Of a DNA stretch of 16,357 nt, positions 6,713 through 13,436 are shown in pieces. Source of the DNA: an uncultured Lachnospiraceae bacterium. Its GTDB lineage: Bacteria; Bacillota; Clostridia; Lachnospirales; Lachnospiraceae. The DNA lies in the NCBI GenBank assembly GCA_937950565.1, contig CALFCS010000077.1:1-16357 (forward strand), read 5' to 3'. Position 1 is the stretch's first letter; every line of letters starts with the position of its first letter. Under the pieces are notes generated by a model. The model saw only the letters and a program-made list of their open reading frames with translations, was not told where the DNA came from and ran no database searches. The translations under genes were made by a program, and so were the position numbers.

Positions 6713-8605
6713 ATGAAAAAAAGAAAACATCCCGCCGGTAATCTGTTGATGGTTCTGATGATAGTGTTTTTCTACCTGCCGATTTTGTACATGGTTATAT
6801 TTTCCTTTAACGATGGAAAATCTCTGACCAGTTTTACCGGATTTTCTCTGCGCTGGTATCGTCATATGCTAGAGTCCGGAGATATGATGGAGGCGCTTTA
6901 TACGCCCTTTGGTGTGGCGGTTGCGGCAACTTTTATTTCGACGGTTGCCGGTACAATTGCAGCTATCGGTCTGAGTAAATCAAAGAAGCTTGTGCGGGAT
7001 TTGATGGAGCAGGTGAATAATCTGCCGATTATGAATCCAGAGATTGTGACAGCCATTGGATTTATGCTGCTTTTTATTACATTCAAGGTTGAGAAGGGAT
7101 ATGTGACGATGCTTCTTGCACATATCGCTTTCTGTATCCCTTATGTCATGTTATCGGTTATGCCGAAGATCCGCTCTCTCGACCCGAATCTTGCAGATGC
7201 CGCGATGGATCTTGGCGCAACGCCGTGGCAGGCGCTTACAAAAGTTATTGTGCCTCAGATTACGCCGGGAATCGTGTCCGGGGCGCTGATAGCATTTACG
7301 ATGTCAGTGGATGATTTTATTATTTCTTATTTCGTCACGGGTGGCGGAGTGAAGAATTTAAGCATCATGGTATATACGATGAGCAAACGTGTCAATCCGA
7401 GTATCAATGCAATCTCTACGCTTGTAGTTGTGATTATTACGGTAGTGCTGGTGACTGTTAATCTGGCTCCGCTTCTTGCGGCAAAGAGGGAGAGAAAAGA
7501 AGAGATTGGCAAAAGAAGGCTTCTTGTTCCAATCGTATCTGTTTTATGTGTGCTGGCGCTTGTTGCAGGCATTGTTTATCACAAACAGGGGGATTCCAGG
7601 CGGCCGTTTGAAGGACAGACGCTTCACATTTACAACTGGGGAGAATATACCGGTGAAAATATCGTGGGCGACTTTGAAGAGCTGACCGGGGCGAAGGTTG
7701 TGATGGAGAATTTTGATTCCAATGAACAGATGTATATTAAGGTGGCGAATGGAGAAGCTTATGATATTCTCGTGCCAAGTGATTATATGATTCAGAGGCT
7801 GATTTCAGAAGACCTGCTTCAGAAGCTTGACCATTCGAAGCTTGACTGCATGGATAAACTGACAGAATCTGTGAAGGGACTTCCTTATGACCCGAAGAAT
7901 GAATATTCTGTTCCTTATTTTTGGGGGACAGTCGGGATTGTGTACGATAAGACAAAGGTAGAGGAAAAGGATTTGGAAAAAGAAGGCTATAACATTTTTC
8001 TGGATGAGAAATATAAAGGAGATATCTATCTGTATGATTCTGAACGGGACGCATTTATGATGGCGCTCAAGGCGCTTGGGTATTCCATGAATACGGACAA
8101 TGAGCAGGAAATAGAAGAAGCCTTTGACTGGCTGGTACAGTGCGTACAGACGATGGAACCGGAGATTGTCATGGATGAGATTATTGACAATATGGCACAG
8201 GGAAGAAAGGCTCTGGGACTAATATATTCCGGGGATGCGACTTACGTGATGGCAGAAAATGAAAATATGGGATTCTATCTTCCAGAGACGGGAACGAATC
8301 TCTGGTCAGATGCGATGGTGATTCCGAAAAACGCAAAGAATCCGGAGCTTGCCCATGCATTTATTAATTATGCGAGTGATTATGATGGTGCATATGATAA
8401 TTCCAGCTATGTAGGTTATACTTCTGCAAACCAGGAAGTTATGGACACCTTGTCTGGGGAGAGCGGGGATTTCGAAGGAATTAATGCCTATATACCACGG
8501 AGTGGAAATGATATGGATGAAGTGTTTGTCTACAATGAAGATGTGAAAAAAATAATCAGTAATTTGTGGAGCCGTGTGAAAATTGCGGCAAGCAATGCGG
8601 ATTAG
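6713..8605 (+). CDS. potCD: Fused polyamine ABC transporter permease-binding protein (PotC-PotD)
   Basis: One 630-residue protein joins the second permease to the polyamine-binding protein. Residues 1-257 are PotC, with six helices and EAA loop AAMDLGATPWQALTKVIVP (163-181). After a basic stretch, an extra hydrophobic helix at about 270-289 leads into PotD, starting at LHIYNWGEYTG (304-314). There is no lipobox, so this helix replaces the lipid anchor. By comparison with E. coli PotD as I recall it, ligand residues seem kept at Trp309, Tyr312, Ser356, Tyr358 and the Trp531-x-Asp533 pair. Two E. coli positions look changed: Asp168 to Ser443 and Trp229 to Tyr505. The strong AGGAGG ribosome binding site lies in the last codons of potB. 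A hairpin terminator follows. Polyamine import is well supported; which polyamine is not. Confidence 0.94.
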   Translation: MKKRKHPAGNLLMVLMIVFFYLPILYMVIFSFNDGKSLTSFTGFSLRWYRHMLESGDMMEALYTPFGVAVAATFISTVAGTIAAIGLSKSKKLVRDLMEQVNNLPIMNPEIVTAIGFMLLFITFKVEKGYVTMLLAHIAFCIPYVMLSVMPKIRSLDPNLADAAMDLGATPWQALTKVIVPQITPGIVSGALIAFTMSVDDFIISYFVTGGGVKNLSIMVYTMSKRVNPSINAISTLVVVIITVVLVTVNLAPLLAAKRERKEEIGKRRLLVPIVSVLCVLALVAGIVYHKQGDSRRPFEGQTLHIYNWGEYTGENIVGDFEELTGAKVVMENFDSNEQMYIKVANGEAYDILVPSDYMIQRLISEDLLQKLDHSKLDCMDKLTESVKGLPYDPKNEYSVPYFWGTVGIVYDKTKVEEKDLEKEGYNIFLDEKYKGDIYLYDSERDAFMMALKALGYSMNTDNEQEIEEAFDWLVQCVQTMEPEIVMDEIIDNMAQGRKALGLIYSGDATYVMAENENMGFYLPETGTNLWSDAMVIPKNAKNPELAHAFINYASDYDGAYDNSSYVGYTSANQEVMDTLSGESGDFEGINAYIPRSGNDMDEVFVYNEDVKKIISNLWSRVKIAASNAD

Positions 8606-8612
8606 ACGAAAA

Positions 8613-8630
8613 AGCACTTAAGCAAGTGTT
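8613..8630. other. Small hairpin just after potCD
   Basis: GCACTT (8614-8619) and AAGTGT (8625-8630) can form a 6-bp stem including one G-T pair around the tetraloop AAGC. It has no T-run and probably only adds structure upstream of the main terminator at 8632-8665. Confidence 0.35.
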
Positions 8631-8631
8631 G

Positions 8632-8665
8632 AAAAGAGTCAGTGCCGTCAGGCGCTGGCTCTTTT
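8632..8665. terminator. Bidirectional intrinsic terminator between potCD and the MATE gene
   Basis: A 15-bp stem, AAAAGAGTCAGTGCC (8632-8646) with GGCGCTGGCTCTTTT (8651-8665), allows two G-U pairs in the plus-strand RNA and has a 4-base loop. TTTT at the right edge is followed by ATAAA. On the minus strand the same hairpin is followed by TTTT (complement of 8632-8635). The last codons of the MATE gene form one arm, and its stop codon (8648-8650) lies in the loop. Confidence 0.85.
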
Positions 8666-9973
8666 ATAAATCACCCATGACAGGATGGCTGTCACGAATT
8701 CAGTAAAGCAGAATGCCCACCACACACCGCTCGCGCCGAGTATACTGCTGAATATAAGCGCTGCCGGCACGATGATGATCATATAACGGAGTAAGGAGAT
8801 GCATAGGGAGGGGATACCCTTTCCCAGTCCTTCCAGCGCACCGGAACAGGTGACAGATACAGCAGATACAATAAAACCAAGGCTGATGATATGAAGGGCA
8901 GTCGTGCCGATTTCAATCGTCTGTGTACTGGAAGTAAATAATCCGATTAACTGTCCGGGGATAAGCCACGATAACAGGGTGCCGACGGCCATAACACCAG
9001 CGGTAAGCTTGAGGGTAGTCGTATATATTTTGTGGACACGTTCATATTCGTTTGCGCCGTAGTTGTATCCCATAAGCGGGCGTATTCCCTGGATGATTCC
9101 GTTGGCAGTCAGATAGATAAAGGTCTGGAGCTTGTAATAGACGCCCAGTACCAGAACATATTTTTCTGAAAATCCTGCAAGAATACCATTTAATACGGAA
9201 ATCAGGAGGGAAGGCAGGGCAAGGGTGAGGGTTGCCGATATCCCTACAGAGTAAAGTTTTGCAATGATAGCTTTATCGAATTTCATGCAATTACGTTTTA
9301 TTTTTATCGGAATCGGTTTGAATGTATAAAGGAAAATATAAATAAGCAGGGACAAAGTCTGTCCGATTCCGGTAGCATAAGCGGCGCCCGCAATTCCCAT
9401 GGCAGGGAAACAGCCGATTCCAAAAATCATCAGAGGATCAAGGATAATATTGGCGGTAAATCCACAGATCATGCAGAACATGGTAACTTTCATCTGCCCG
9501 ATGGACTGGTATATTTTCTCAAAAAACAGCTGCAAGGTAATGACTGTAGAGAATAAAAATGCCCGTGAGGAATAAGTTAACGCAAGTCCGATAATTTCTT
9601 CGTTAGAAGAAAAAATGTGCAGGAAAAACGGCATGATAGAAATGCATGTAATCGTCAGGATAATACCGTGGATAAGGCTGAGAAACAGACCAAGTGTAGC
9701 AGTCTGGTTTGTATGCCTGGTATCATTTGCTCCCAGGTGAAAGGCTACACATGCATTAATTCCAATTCCAAATCCAATCGCAATCGCATTAATAAAATTC
9801 TGCACCGGATAGACAAGTGCCAGAGCAGTCATGGCATCTTCGCTTAATTTTGCCACAAAATAGCTGTCGATAATATTATACAGTGAATTGACAGCCATAG
9901 ACAGTACCATCGGCAGTGACATGGATAGTACCAATGGCAGTATTTTTTTCTCTTTCATAAAAGTTTGGTCCAT
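8648..9973 (-). CDS. MATE family efflux transporter
   Basis: This is a 441-residue multidrug-and-toxin-extrusion protein, the usual length of about 440-460, expected to have twelve membrane helices and to export drugs or metabolites with Na+ or H+. Two homologous halves are visible. The N-terminal SLPMVLSMAVNSLYNIIDSYFVAKL and the start of the second half around GISATLTLALPSLLISVLNG are typical, as is GIRPLMGYNYGANEYERV. The ATG at 9973 has AAAGGA 10 bases upstream. The gene has its own promoter (10146-10174) and a 165-nt leader carrying an intrinsic terminator (10058-10093), so expression is probably controlled by attenuation. The gene stop lies inside the terminator it shares with potCD. 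The substrate is unknown. Confidence 0.93.
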   Translation of the reverse strand: MDQTFMKEKKILPLVLSMSLPMVLSMAVNSLYNIIDSYFVAKLSEDAMTALALVYPVQNFINAIAIGFGIGINACVAFHLGANDTRHTNQTATLGLFLSLIHGIILTITCISIMPFFLHIFSSNEEIIGLALTYSSRAFLFSTVITLQLFFEKIYQSIGQMKVTMFCMICGFTANIILDPLMIFGIGCFPAMGIAGAAYATGIGQTLSLLIYIFLYTFKPIPIKIKRNCMKFDKAIIAKLYSVGISATLTLALPSLLISVLNGILAGFSEKYVLVLGVYYKLQTFIYLTANGIIQGIRPLMGYNYGANEYERVHKIYTTTLKLTAGVMAVGTLLSWLIPGQLIGLFTSSTQTIEIGTTALHIISLGFIVSAVSVTCSGALEGLGKGIPSLCISLLRYMIIIVPAALIFSSILGASGVWWAFCFTEFVTAILSWVIYKRASA

Positions 9974-10139
9974 AAGTTTTCATTCCTTTCTTTTCGCACA
10001 AGTGTGTATCCTCCCGCAGGGTTTTTGTTTCACAGGGAGCACAGTTTCCTGTACGATAAAAAACCACACAACAGCCTTCCGGCGATTGTGTGGCGAAAAA
10101 AGATTTCTCTTTAAAAATCCACTCCCTTGCGGGTTTTAC
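9974..10139 (-). promoter_or_regulatory. Long leader of the MATE gene, candidate attenuator region
   Basis: This 5' untranslated stretch holds no convincing gene. It contains the terminator 10058-10093 about 45 nt after the predicted start. A weak competing hairpin is possible: 10115-10122 (GTGGATTT on the minus strand) can pair with 10102-10106 and 10090-10093, the latter being part of the terminator stem. Segment 10122-10133 is also complementary, with one bulge, to 10011-10021, and over six bases to 10033-10038. I recognise no known riboswitch class and see no leader peptide with an ATG and ribosome binding site. Confidence 0.55.
10058..10093 (-). terminator. Intrinsic terminator inside the MATE leader
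   Basis: On the minus strand CCACACAA pairs perfectly with TTGTGTGG (plus 10086-10093 and 10064-10071). An inner GCC/GGC stem closes a GGAA loop, and six T follow (plus 10058-10063). It precedes the MATE ORF by about 85 bases and has no other gene to terminate, as the plus-strand side lacks a T-run. Confidence 0.8.
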
Positions 10140-10145
10140 AAACGT

Positions 10146-10174
10146 ATTATGACACAAATTTTGTCGAATGTCAA
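10146..10174 (-). promoter_or_regulatory. Sigma-A-type promoter of the MATE gene
   Basis: On the minus strand TTGACA (plus 10169-10174), a 17-base spacer, and CATAAT (plus 10146-10151) match 6/6 and 5/6. Transcription would start near 10139. Confidence 0.8.
10151..10165. promoter_or_regulatory. Imperfect palindrome in the MATE promoter spacer, possible operator
   Basis: GACACAAATTTTGTC is a 15-base palindrome centred on 10158 with one mismatched pair besides the central base. It lies between the -35 and -10 elements, the typical place for a MarR- or TetR-type repressor of an efflux gene. No such regulator gene is in the window, so this is only a candidate. Confidence 0.35.
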
Positions 10175-10238
10175 CGATGGCCCCGTTTTCAAATTCCTTT
10201 GTTTTTAATATTAATAAATGGAGTTCTGCTTATATATG

Positions 10239-10247
10239 TGGTATAAT
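10239..10247 (+). promoter_or_regulatory. Extended -10 promoter of the HD-domain gene
   Basis: TGG then TATAAT (10242-10247) is a perfect -10 with the TGn extension. No good -35 sits 17 bases upstream (TGGAGT), which the extension would compensate. Start is expected near 10254, giving a leader of about 120 nt. Confidence 0.6.
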
Positions 10248-10252
10248 GTGAA

Positions 10253-10373
10253 CACTTGGCGAGGTTTTTTACGAGCCTAGTGAGAACATATGCCTTTATG
10301 GTAAAATAAGAAGCGGAAAGAAGCCTAAGAGAGAGTAAGCGGCAGAATAAAAAATAGGGAAGAAGAATAGAAG
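10253..10373 (+). other. Structured 5' leader of the HD-domain gene
   Basis: CACTTGGC (10253-10260) pairs with GCCTAGTG (10275-10282) with one mismatch, forming a hairpin at the very 5' end of the predicted transcript. The following 90 bases are purine-rich with a small TGCC/GGTA hairpin near 10290-10302. There is no T-run after the stem, so it is not a terminator. I do not recognise a known riboswitch. It may protect the 5' end or be part of an unknown RNA element. Confidence 0.35.
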
Positions 10374-10973
10374 ATGGAAAATAAAAGAGAAAGATTAGAG
10401 CGGCAATTTGATTTTATCCGGGAGATAGATAAAGAAAAGTTTATCGGACGGCAGACGTATCTGTCAGATGGACAGAGAAAAGAAAATGATGCAGAGCATG
10501 CGTGGCATATGGCGCTTATGACGATTCTATTGAGTGAATATGCAGAGGAAAAGATAGATGTGCTCAAGACAGTGACAATGCTGTTGCTTCATGACCTGGT
10601 GGAAATTGATGCCGGGGATACTTATGCGTATGATGAAGAGGGAAATAAAACGAAGGAGAAGCGGGAGTTGGCTGCCGCGGACAGAATCTATGGCCTGCTT
10701 CCTGATGACCAGAAAGAAAGCCTGCGTGCACTCTGGGATGAATTTGAGGCATGGGAGACTCCGGAGGCCAAATTTGCCCACACGATGGATTGTGTCCAGC
10801 CGTTAATGCTGAATGCGGCGACAGATGGGAAAAGCTGGGTGGAGCACGGAGTGCATCTTTCACAGGTTCTTGGAAGAAACGCGCGTACGGCAGAAGGCTC
10901 AAAAGAATTGTGGAAATATGCCCGCGAGAATTTTATCCAGCCAAATGTGGAAAAAGGAAGGTTAAAAAAATGA
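10374..10973 (+). CDS. HD-domain phosphohydrolase, YfbR/HDDC2-like
   Basis: A 199-residue protein with the metal-binding HD signature: His42 in ENDAEHAWHM, His73-Asp74 in LLLHDLVEIDAGD, Glu77, and Asp139 in FAHTMD. This pattern and length match the HD_3 group, whose characterised members (E. coli YfbR, human HDDC2) remove the 5' phosphate from deoxynucleoside monophosphates. The exact substrate here is not provable from sequence. The gene seems monocistronic: it has its own extended -10 promoter, a 120-nt leader, and the next gene has its own promoter and riboswitch. No clear terminator follows; only a GTTAT/ATAAC hairpin (10978-10991) without a T-run. The ATG is preceded by purine-rich sequence with AGGGAAG 11 bases upstream rather than a tight ribosome binding site. 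Confidence 0.85.
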   Translation: MENKRERLERQFDFIREIDKEKFIGRQTYLSDGQRKENDAEHAWHMALMTILLSEYAEEKIDVLKTVTMLLLHDLVEIDAGDTYAYDEEGNKTKEKRELAAADRIYGLLPDDQKESLRALWDEFEAWETPEAKFAHTMDCVQPLMLNAATDGKSWVEHGVHLSQVLGRNARTAEGSKELWKYARENFIQPNVEKGRLKK

Positions 10974-10993
10974 TATTGTTATAAAGATAACAC

Positions 10994-11022
10994 TTGTATC
11001 TGTAAACGAAGTGAGTTATACT
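10994..11022 (+). promoter_or_regulatory. Promoter of the FMN riboswitch-ribU transcript
   Basis: TTGTAT (10994-10999), 17 bases, then TATACT (11017-11022). The -35 is weak (3/6, TTG core) and the -10 good (5/6). The start would fall near 11029, just before the riboswitch aptamer. Confidence 0.6.
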
Positions 11023-11042
11023 GGGTATGTAAAAAAGAAGAA

Positions 11043-11177
11043 ATTCTTCGGGGTCGGGTGAAATTCCCAACCGGCGGTATAGTCCGCGACCTGTATGTGA
11101 TGTTTCACAGCAGCTGATCCGGTGACATGAGTGCATGAATTCCGGAACCGACAGTAAAGTCTGGATGAGAGAAGAGT
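11043..11177 (+). promoter_or_regulatory. FMN riboswitch (RFN element)
   Basis: All conserved blocks of the flavin mononucleotide aptamer are present in order: CTTCGGGGTCGGGTGAAA (11046-11063), CCCAACCGGCGGTATAGTCC (11066-11085), GATCCGGTG (11116-11124), TTCCGGAACCGACAGTAAAG (11140-11159) and TCTGGATGAGAGAAG (11160-11174). The closing P1 helix pairs TTCTTC (11044-11049) with GAAGAG (11171-11176). A strong terminator follows at 11213-11246. FMN binding should therefore favour termination and lower expression of the riboflavin importer RibU. Identification is very secure. The same GAAGAG sequence recurs at 11203-11208 just before the terminator and could compete for the P1 strand. Confidence 0.97.
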
Positions 11178-11212
11178 TGTTCTGGAATTATTTTTGATGA
11201 AAGAAGAGCATG

Positions 11213-11246
11213 ATACCCCGATACTTTTTGTATCGGGGTATTTTTT
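11213..11246 (+). terminator. Expression-platform terminator of the FMN riboswitch
   Basis: A perfect 12-bp stem, ATACCCCGATAC (11213-11224) with GTATCGGGGTAT (11230-11241), has a five-T loop and is followed by a T-run to 11246. It lies between the aptamer and the ribU ribosome binding site, so it acts as the off switch. Confidence 0.92.
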
Positions 11247-11265
11247 GCGGAAAAGGAGAGAAACG

Positions 11266-11895
11266 ATGGGTACAAATGTAGTAACAGATTCAAATGCAAA
11301 GGCAAAAACAAAAGTAAGGATGATGGCACAGATTGGAATGTTGGCAGCAATATCAGTTGTTTTGATGTTGTTTGAAATTCCGCTTCCGTTCGCCCCATCC
11401 TTTTATGAGATTGATTTCAGTGAGGTTCCGATTTTGATCGGATGCTTTACAATGGGACCGGTGGCAGGTATTATTATTGAATTTCTTAAGATTCTTCTGA
11501 ATTTTGCGATTAATGGAACGGTGACAGCCGGGGTCGGGGAAATTGCGAATTTCCTGATTGGATGTGCGCTGGTAGTTCCGGCAGCAGTTATTTATAAAAT
11601 CAAACATACACGAAAAGGCGCTGTTATCGGGATGGTAACAGGAACGCTCTTTATGACAATTGTGGGATGTTTCCTGAATGCATTTATACTTCTTCCTGCA
11701 TATTCCAAAGCCTTTGGAATGCCAATTGATGCACTGGTAGGGATGGGTAGCGCTTTGAACGGAAATATTACAAGTCTGACTACTTTTGTCTTATTTGCAG
11801 TAGCGCCGTTTAATCTTTTAAAAGGAGTCCTTGTATCCATAATTGTATTTTTAATTTATAAAAAAATTAGTCCGGTACTTCGTATGAATAGATAG
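11266..11895 (+). CDS. ribU: Riboflavin ECF transporter substrate-binding (S) component RibU
   Basis: RibU is the membrane protein that binds riboflavin and works with EcfA, EcfA' and EcfT to import it. The 209-residue protein has about six hydrophobic helices. Family features are FYEIDFSEVPILIGCFTMGP (47-66), GTVTAGVGEIANFLIG (84-99) and the N-terminal MMAQIGMLAAISVVL, whose small-residue face is the type that docks on EcfT. I chose ATG 11266 because AAGGAG lies 9 bases upstream. The frame is open back to 11194, but that would run through the riboswitch terminator. The FMN riboswitch directly upstream supports the substrate. galM follows 14 bases after the stop. An ecfT gene is present at the left edge of the window. 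Confidence 0.95.
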   Translation: MGTNVVTDSNAKAKTKVRMMAQIGMLAAISVVLMLFEIPLPFAPSFYEIDFSEVPILIGCFTMGPVAGIIIEFLKILLNFAINGTVTAGVGEIANFLIGCALVVPAAVIYKIKHTRKGAVIGMVTGTLFMTIVGCFLNAFILLPAYSKAFGMPIDALVGMGSALNGNITSLTTFVLFAVAPFNLLKGVLVSIIVFLIYKKISPVLRMNR

Positions 11896-11909
11896 AAGGA
11901 GAGAGAGTT

Positions 11910-12971
11910 ATGAGCTTTAGAAAAACAGAATTTGGAAAAACAAAGAATGGTGAGCCGGTTTCTTTATATACATTTACAAATTCTTCAGGAATGCAGATGA
12001 GAGTGACAGATTTTGGGGCAATTCTTGTATCTGTCATTGTAAAGGATAGATATGGTAAAGAGCTGGATGTGGTTCTGGGTTATGACCGTGTGGAAGATTA
12101 TGAAGCGGACGAACTTTATCTGGGATATATTGTCGGAAGGTGTGCAAACCGTATTGCCGGGGCTGCTTTTGAATTGAATGGAAAGACTTATGAATTGTGT
12201 AAAAATGATAATGGAAAGAATTGCAATCACAGCGGTCCGGATTATTATGGAAAGAGATTGTGGAAGGTGGAGAAGACAGAAGAAAATTCCATTACATTTT
12301 CCCTGTTCAGTCCGCACATGGATCAGGGGTACCCGGGAAATGTGACCATTTATACAACCTATACACTGACGGACGAGAATGAGATTCAGATTGAGTATCA
12401 GGCTACGCCCGATGCAGATACTTTGATAAATCTTACGAATCACAGTTATTTTAATCTGAACGGGCATGACGCTGGGACTGTGCTGGATCAGAAGGTGTGG
12501 ATAAATGCAGATAAATATGCGGAGCCGAATGCGGAGTACCTTCCGACAGGCAGGATATTGGAGACAAAAGGAACCGCAATGGATTTTTCTGAGCCAAAGG
12601 AGCTTGGGCGTGATATTGAGGCAGATTGTGATGCACTCAAGTGTGGGCATGGTTATGATACCAGCTATCTTCTGAAAGGAGAAGGATATCGGAAAGCTGC
12701 AACACTGGAATCAGAAAAAAGTGGAATTAAGATGACAGCCTATACGGAATATCCGGGCGTGCACCTGTATACGGCTAATTTTCTGAATGGCGAAACCGGA
12801 AAGAATGGAGCCATTTATCCGAGGCGCAGCGCTGTATGTCTGGAGCTGCAGTATTTCCCGGATGCTATTCATCATGACAATTTTGCAAGCACCATTTGTA
12901 AAAAAGGGGAAACTTATCATAAGAAAAATGCATATCGGTTTGAACTTGACGTACAGGGCGTGAAGGGATAA
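11910..12971 (+). CDS. galM: Aldose 1-epimerase (mutarotase) GalM
   Basis: GalM interconverts the alpha and beta anomers of galactose, glucose and related sugars in the cytoplasm. The length (353 residues) is normal. Visible signatures are GRCANRIAGAAFELNG (76-91), His107 in NCNHSGP, His178 in TNHSYFNLNG (catalytic acid in the family), Asp250 in GHGYDTSY, and Glu312 in AVCLELQYFPDA (catalytic base). AGGAG lies 9 bases upstream of the ATG. It is only 14 bases behind ribU with no terminator between, so at least part of its expression should depend on the FMN riboswitch. No other galactose gene is nearby, which makes the placement odd. The last codons contain a promoter-like sequence for the genes downstream. 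Confidence 0.95.
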   Translation: MSFRKTEFGKTKNGEPVSLYTFTNSSGMQMRVTDFGAILVSVIVKDRYGKELDVVLGYDRVEDYEADELYLGYIVGRCANRIAGAAFELNGKTYELCKNDNGKNCNHSGPDYYGKRLWKVEKTEENSITFSLFSPHMDQGYPGNVTIYTTYTLTDENEIQIEYQATPDADTLINLTNHSYFNLNGHDAGTVLDQKVWINADKYAEPNAEYLPTGRILETKGTAMDFSEPKELGRDIEADCDALKCGHGYDTSYLLKGEGYRKAATLESEKSGIKMTAYTEYPGVHLYTANFLNGETGKNGAIYPRRSAVCLELQYFPDAIHHDNFASTICKKGETYHKKNAYRFELDVQGVKG

Positions 12972-12974
12972 GAT
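12946..12974 (+). promoter_or_regulatory. Possible internal promoter for tsaE-tsaB-rimI
   Basis: TTGACG (12946-12951), 17 bases, then TAAGAT (12969-12974): 5/6 and 4/6 matches, overlapping the galM stop. Transcription would start near 12981, 30 bases before tsaE. This could free the essential t6A genes from flavin control. Confidence 0.45.
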
Positions 12975-13010
12975 GTAAGAATATGAGATTGATAAGGAAG
13001 AGAACCGTTT

Positions 13011-13436
13011 ATGATTTATGAAACATATAGTGAAAAAGAAACTTATGAGCTCGGGCGTGAACTGGGAGCGGCTTCGTATGCCGGGCAGGTATACACGTTG
13101 ATTGGGGAGCTGGGAGTTGGAAAGACAGTTTTTACGAAGGGACTGGCGGCAGGTCTTGGTATTGAAGAACCGGTAAGCAGTCCCACCTTTACGATTGTTC
13201 AGGTATACGAGGAAGGCAAACTGCCTTTTTATCATTTTGATGTTTACCGGATTGGTGACGTGGAAGAAATGGATGAGATTGGCTATGAAGATTATATTTA
13301 CGGGGAAGGTGTAAGCTTAATTGAATGGGCCAATCTGATTGAAGAGATTCTCCCGGAACATTATACGGAGGTAAAGATAGAGAAAGATTTGGAAAAAGGT
13401 TTCGATTATCGGAGGATTAGCATATGCGAATATTAG
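13011..13436 (+). CDS. tsaE: tRNA t6A biosynthesis ATPase TsaE
   Basis: TsaE is the small ATPase that resets the TsaBD complex making N6-threonylcarbamoyladenosine at position 37 of ANN-decoding tRNAs. The 141-residue protein has the family P-loop GELGVGKT (32-39), the motif SSPTFTIVQVY that follows, FYHFDVYRI, and the C-terminal IEWANLIEEILP. The ATG at 13011 has AAGGAAGAG about 10 bases upstream. Its stop overlaps the start of tsaB by 13 bases, so the two are translationally linked. It lies 39 bases after galM with a candidate promoter in front. Confidence 0.96.
   Translation: MIYETYSEKETYELGRELGAASYAGQVYTLIGELGVGKTVFTKGLAAGLGIEEPVSSPTFTIVQVYEEGKLPFYHFDVYRIGDVEEMDEIGYEDYIYGEGVSLIEWANLIEEILPEHYTEVKIEKDLEKGFDYRRISICEY

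Noticed and set aside
9876..10157. A 93-codon minus-strand frame starting at TTG across the MATE leader, with a Cys-rich stretch
   Set aside because: It has no ATG, no ribosome binding site, runs through the leader terminator and overlaps the MATE start in another frame; probably an accident of the leader sequence.
10978..10991. Hairpin GTTAT/ATAAC after the HD-domain gene as a terminator
   Set aside because: Only five A/T-rich pairs and no T-run follow it on the plus strand.
11194..11265. Upstream extension of ribU to an ATG at 11194
   Set aside because: This stretch encodes the riboswitch terminator hairpin, and the strong ribosome binding site supports ATG 11266.
11985..12650. 221-codon minus-strand frame opposite galM
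   Set aside because: It is antisense to a clear GalM with all catalytic residues, and its own translation shows no domain or signal.
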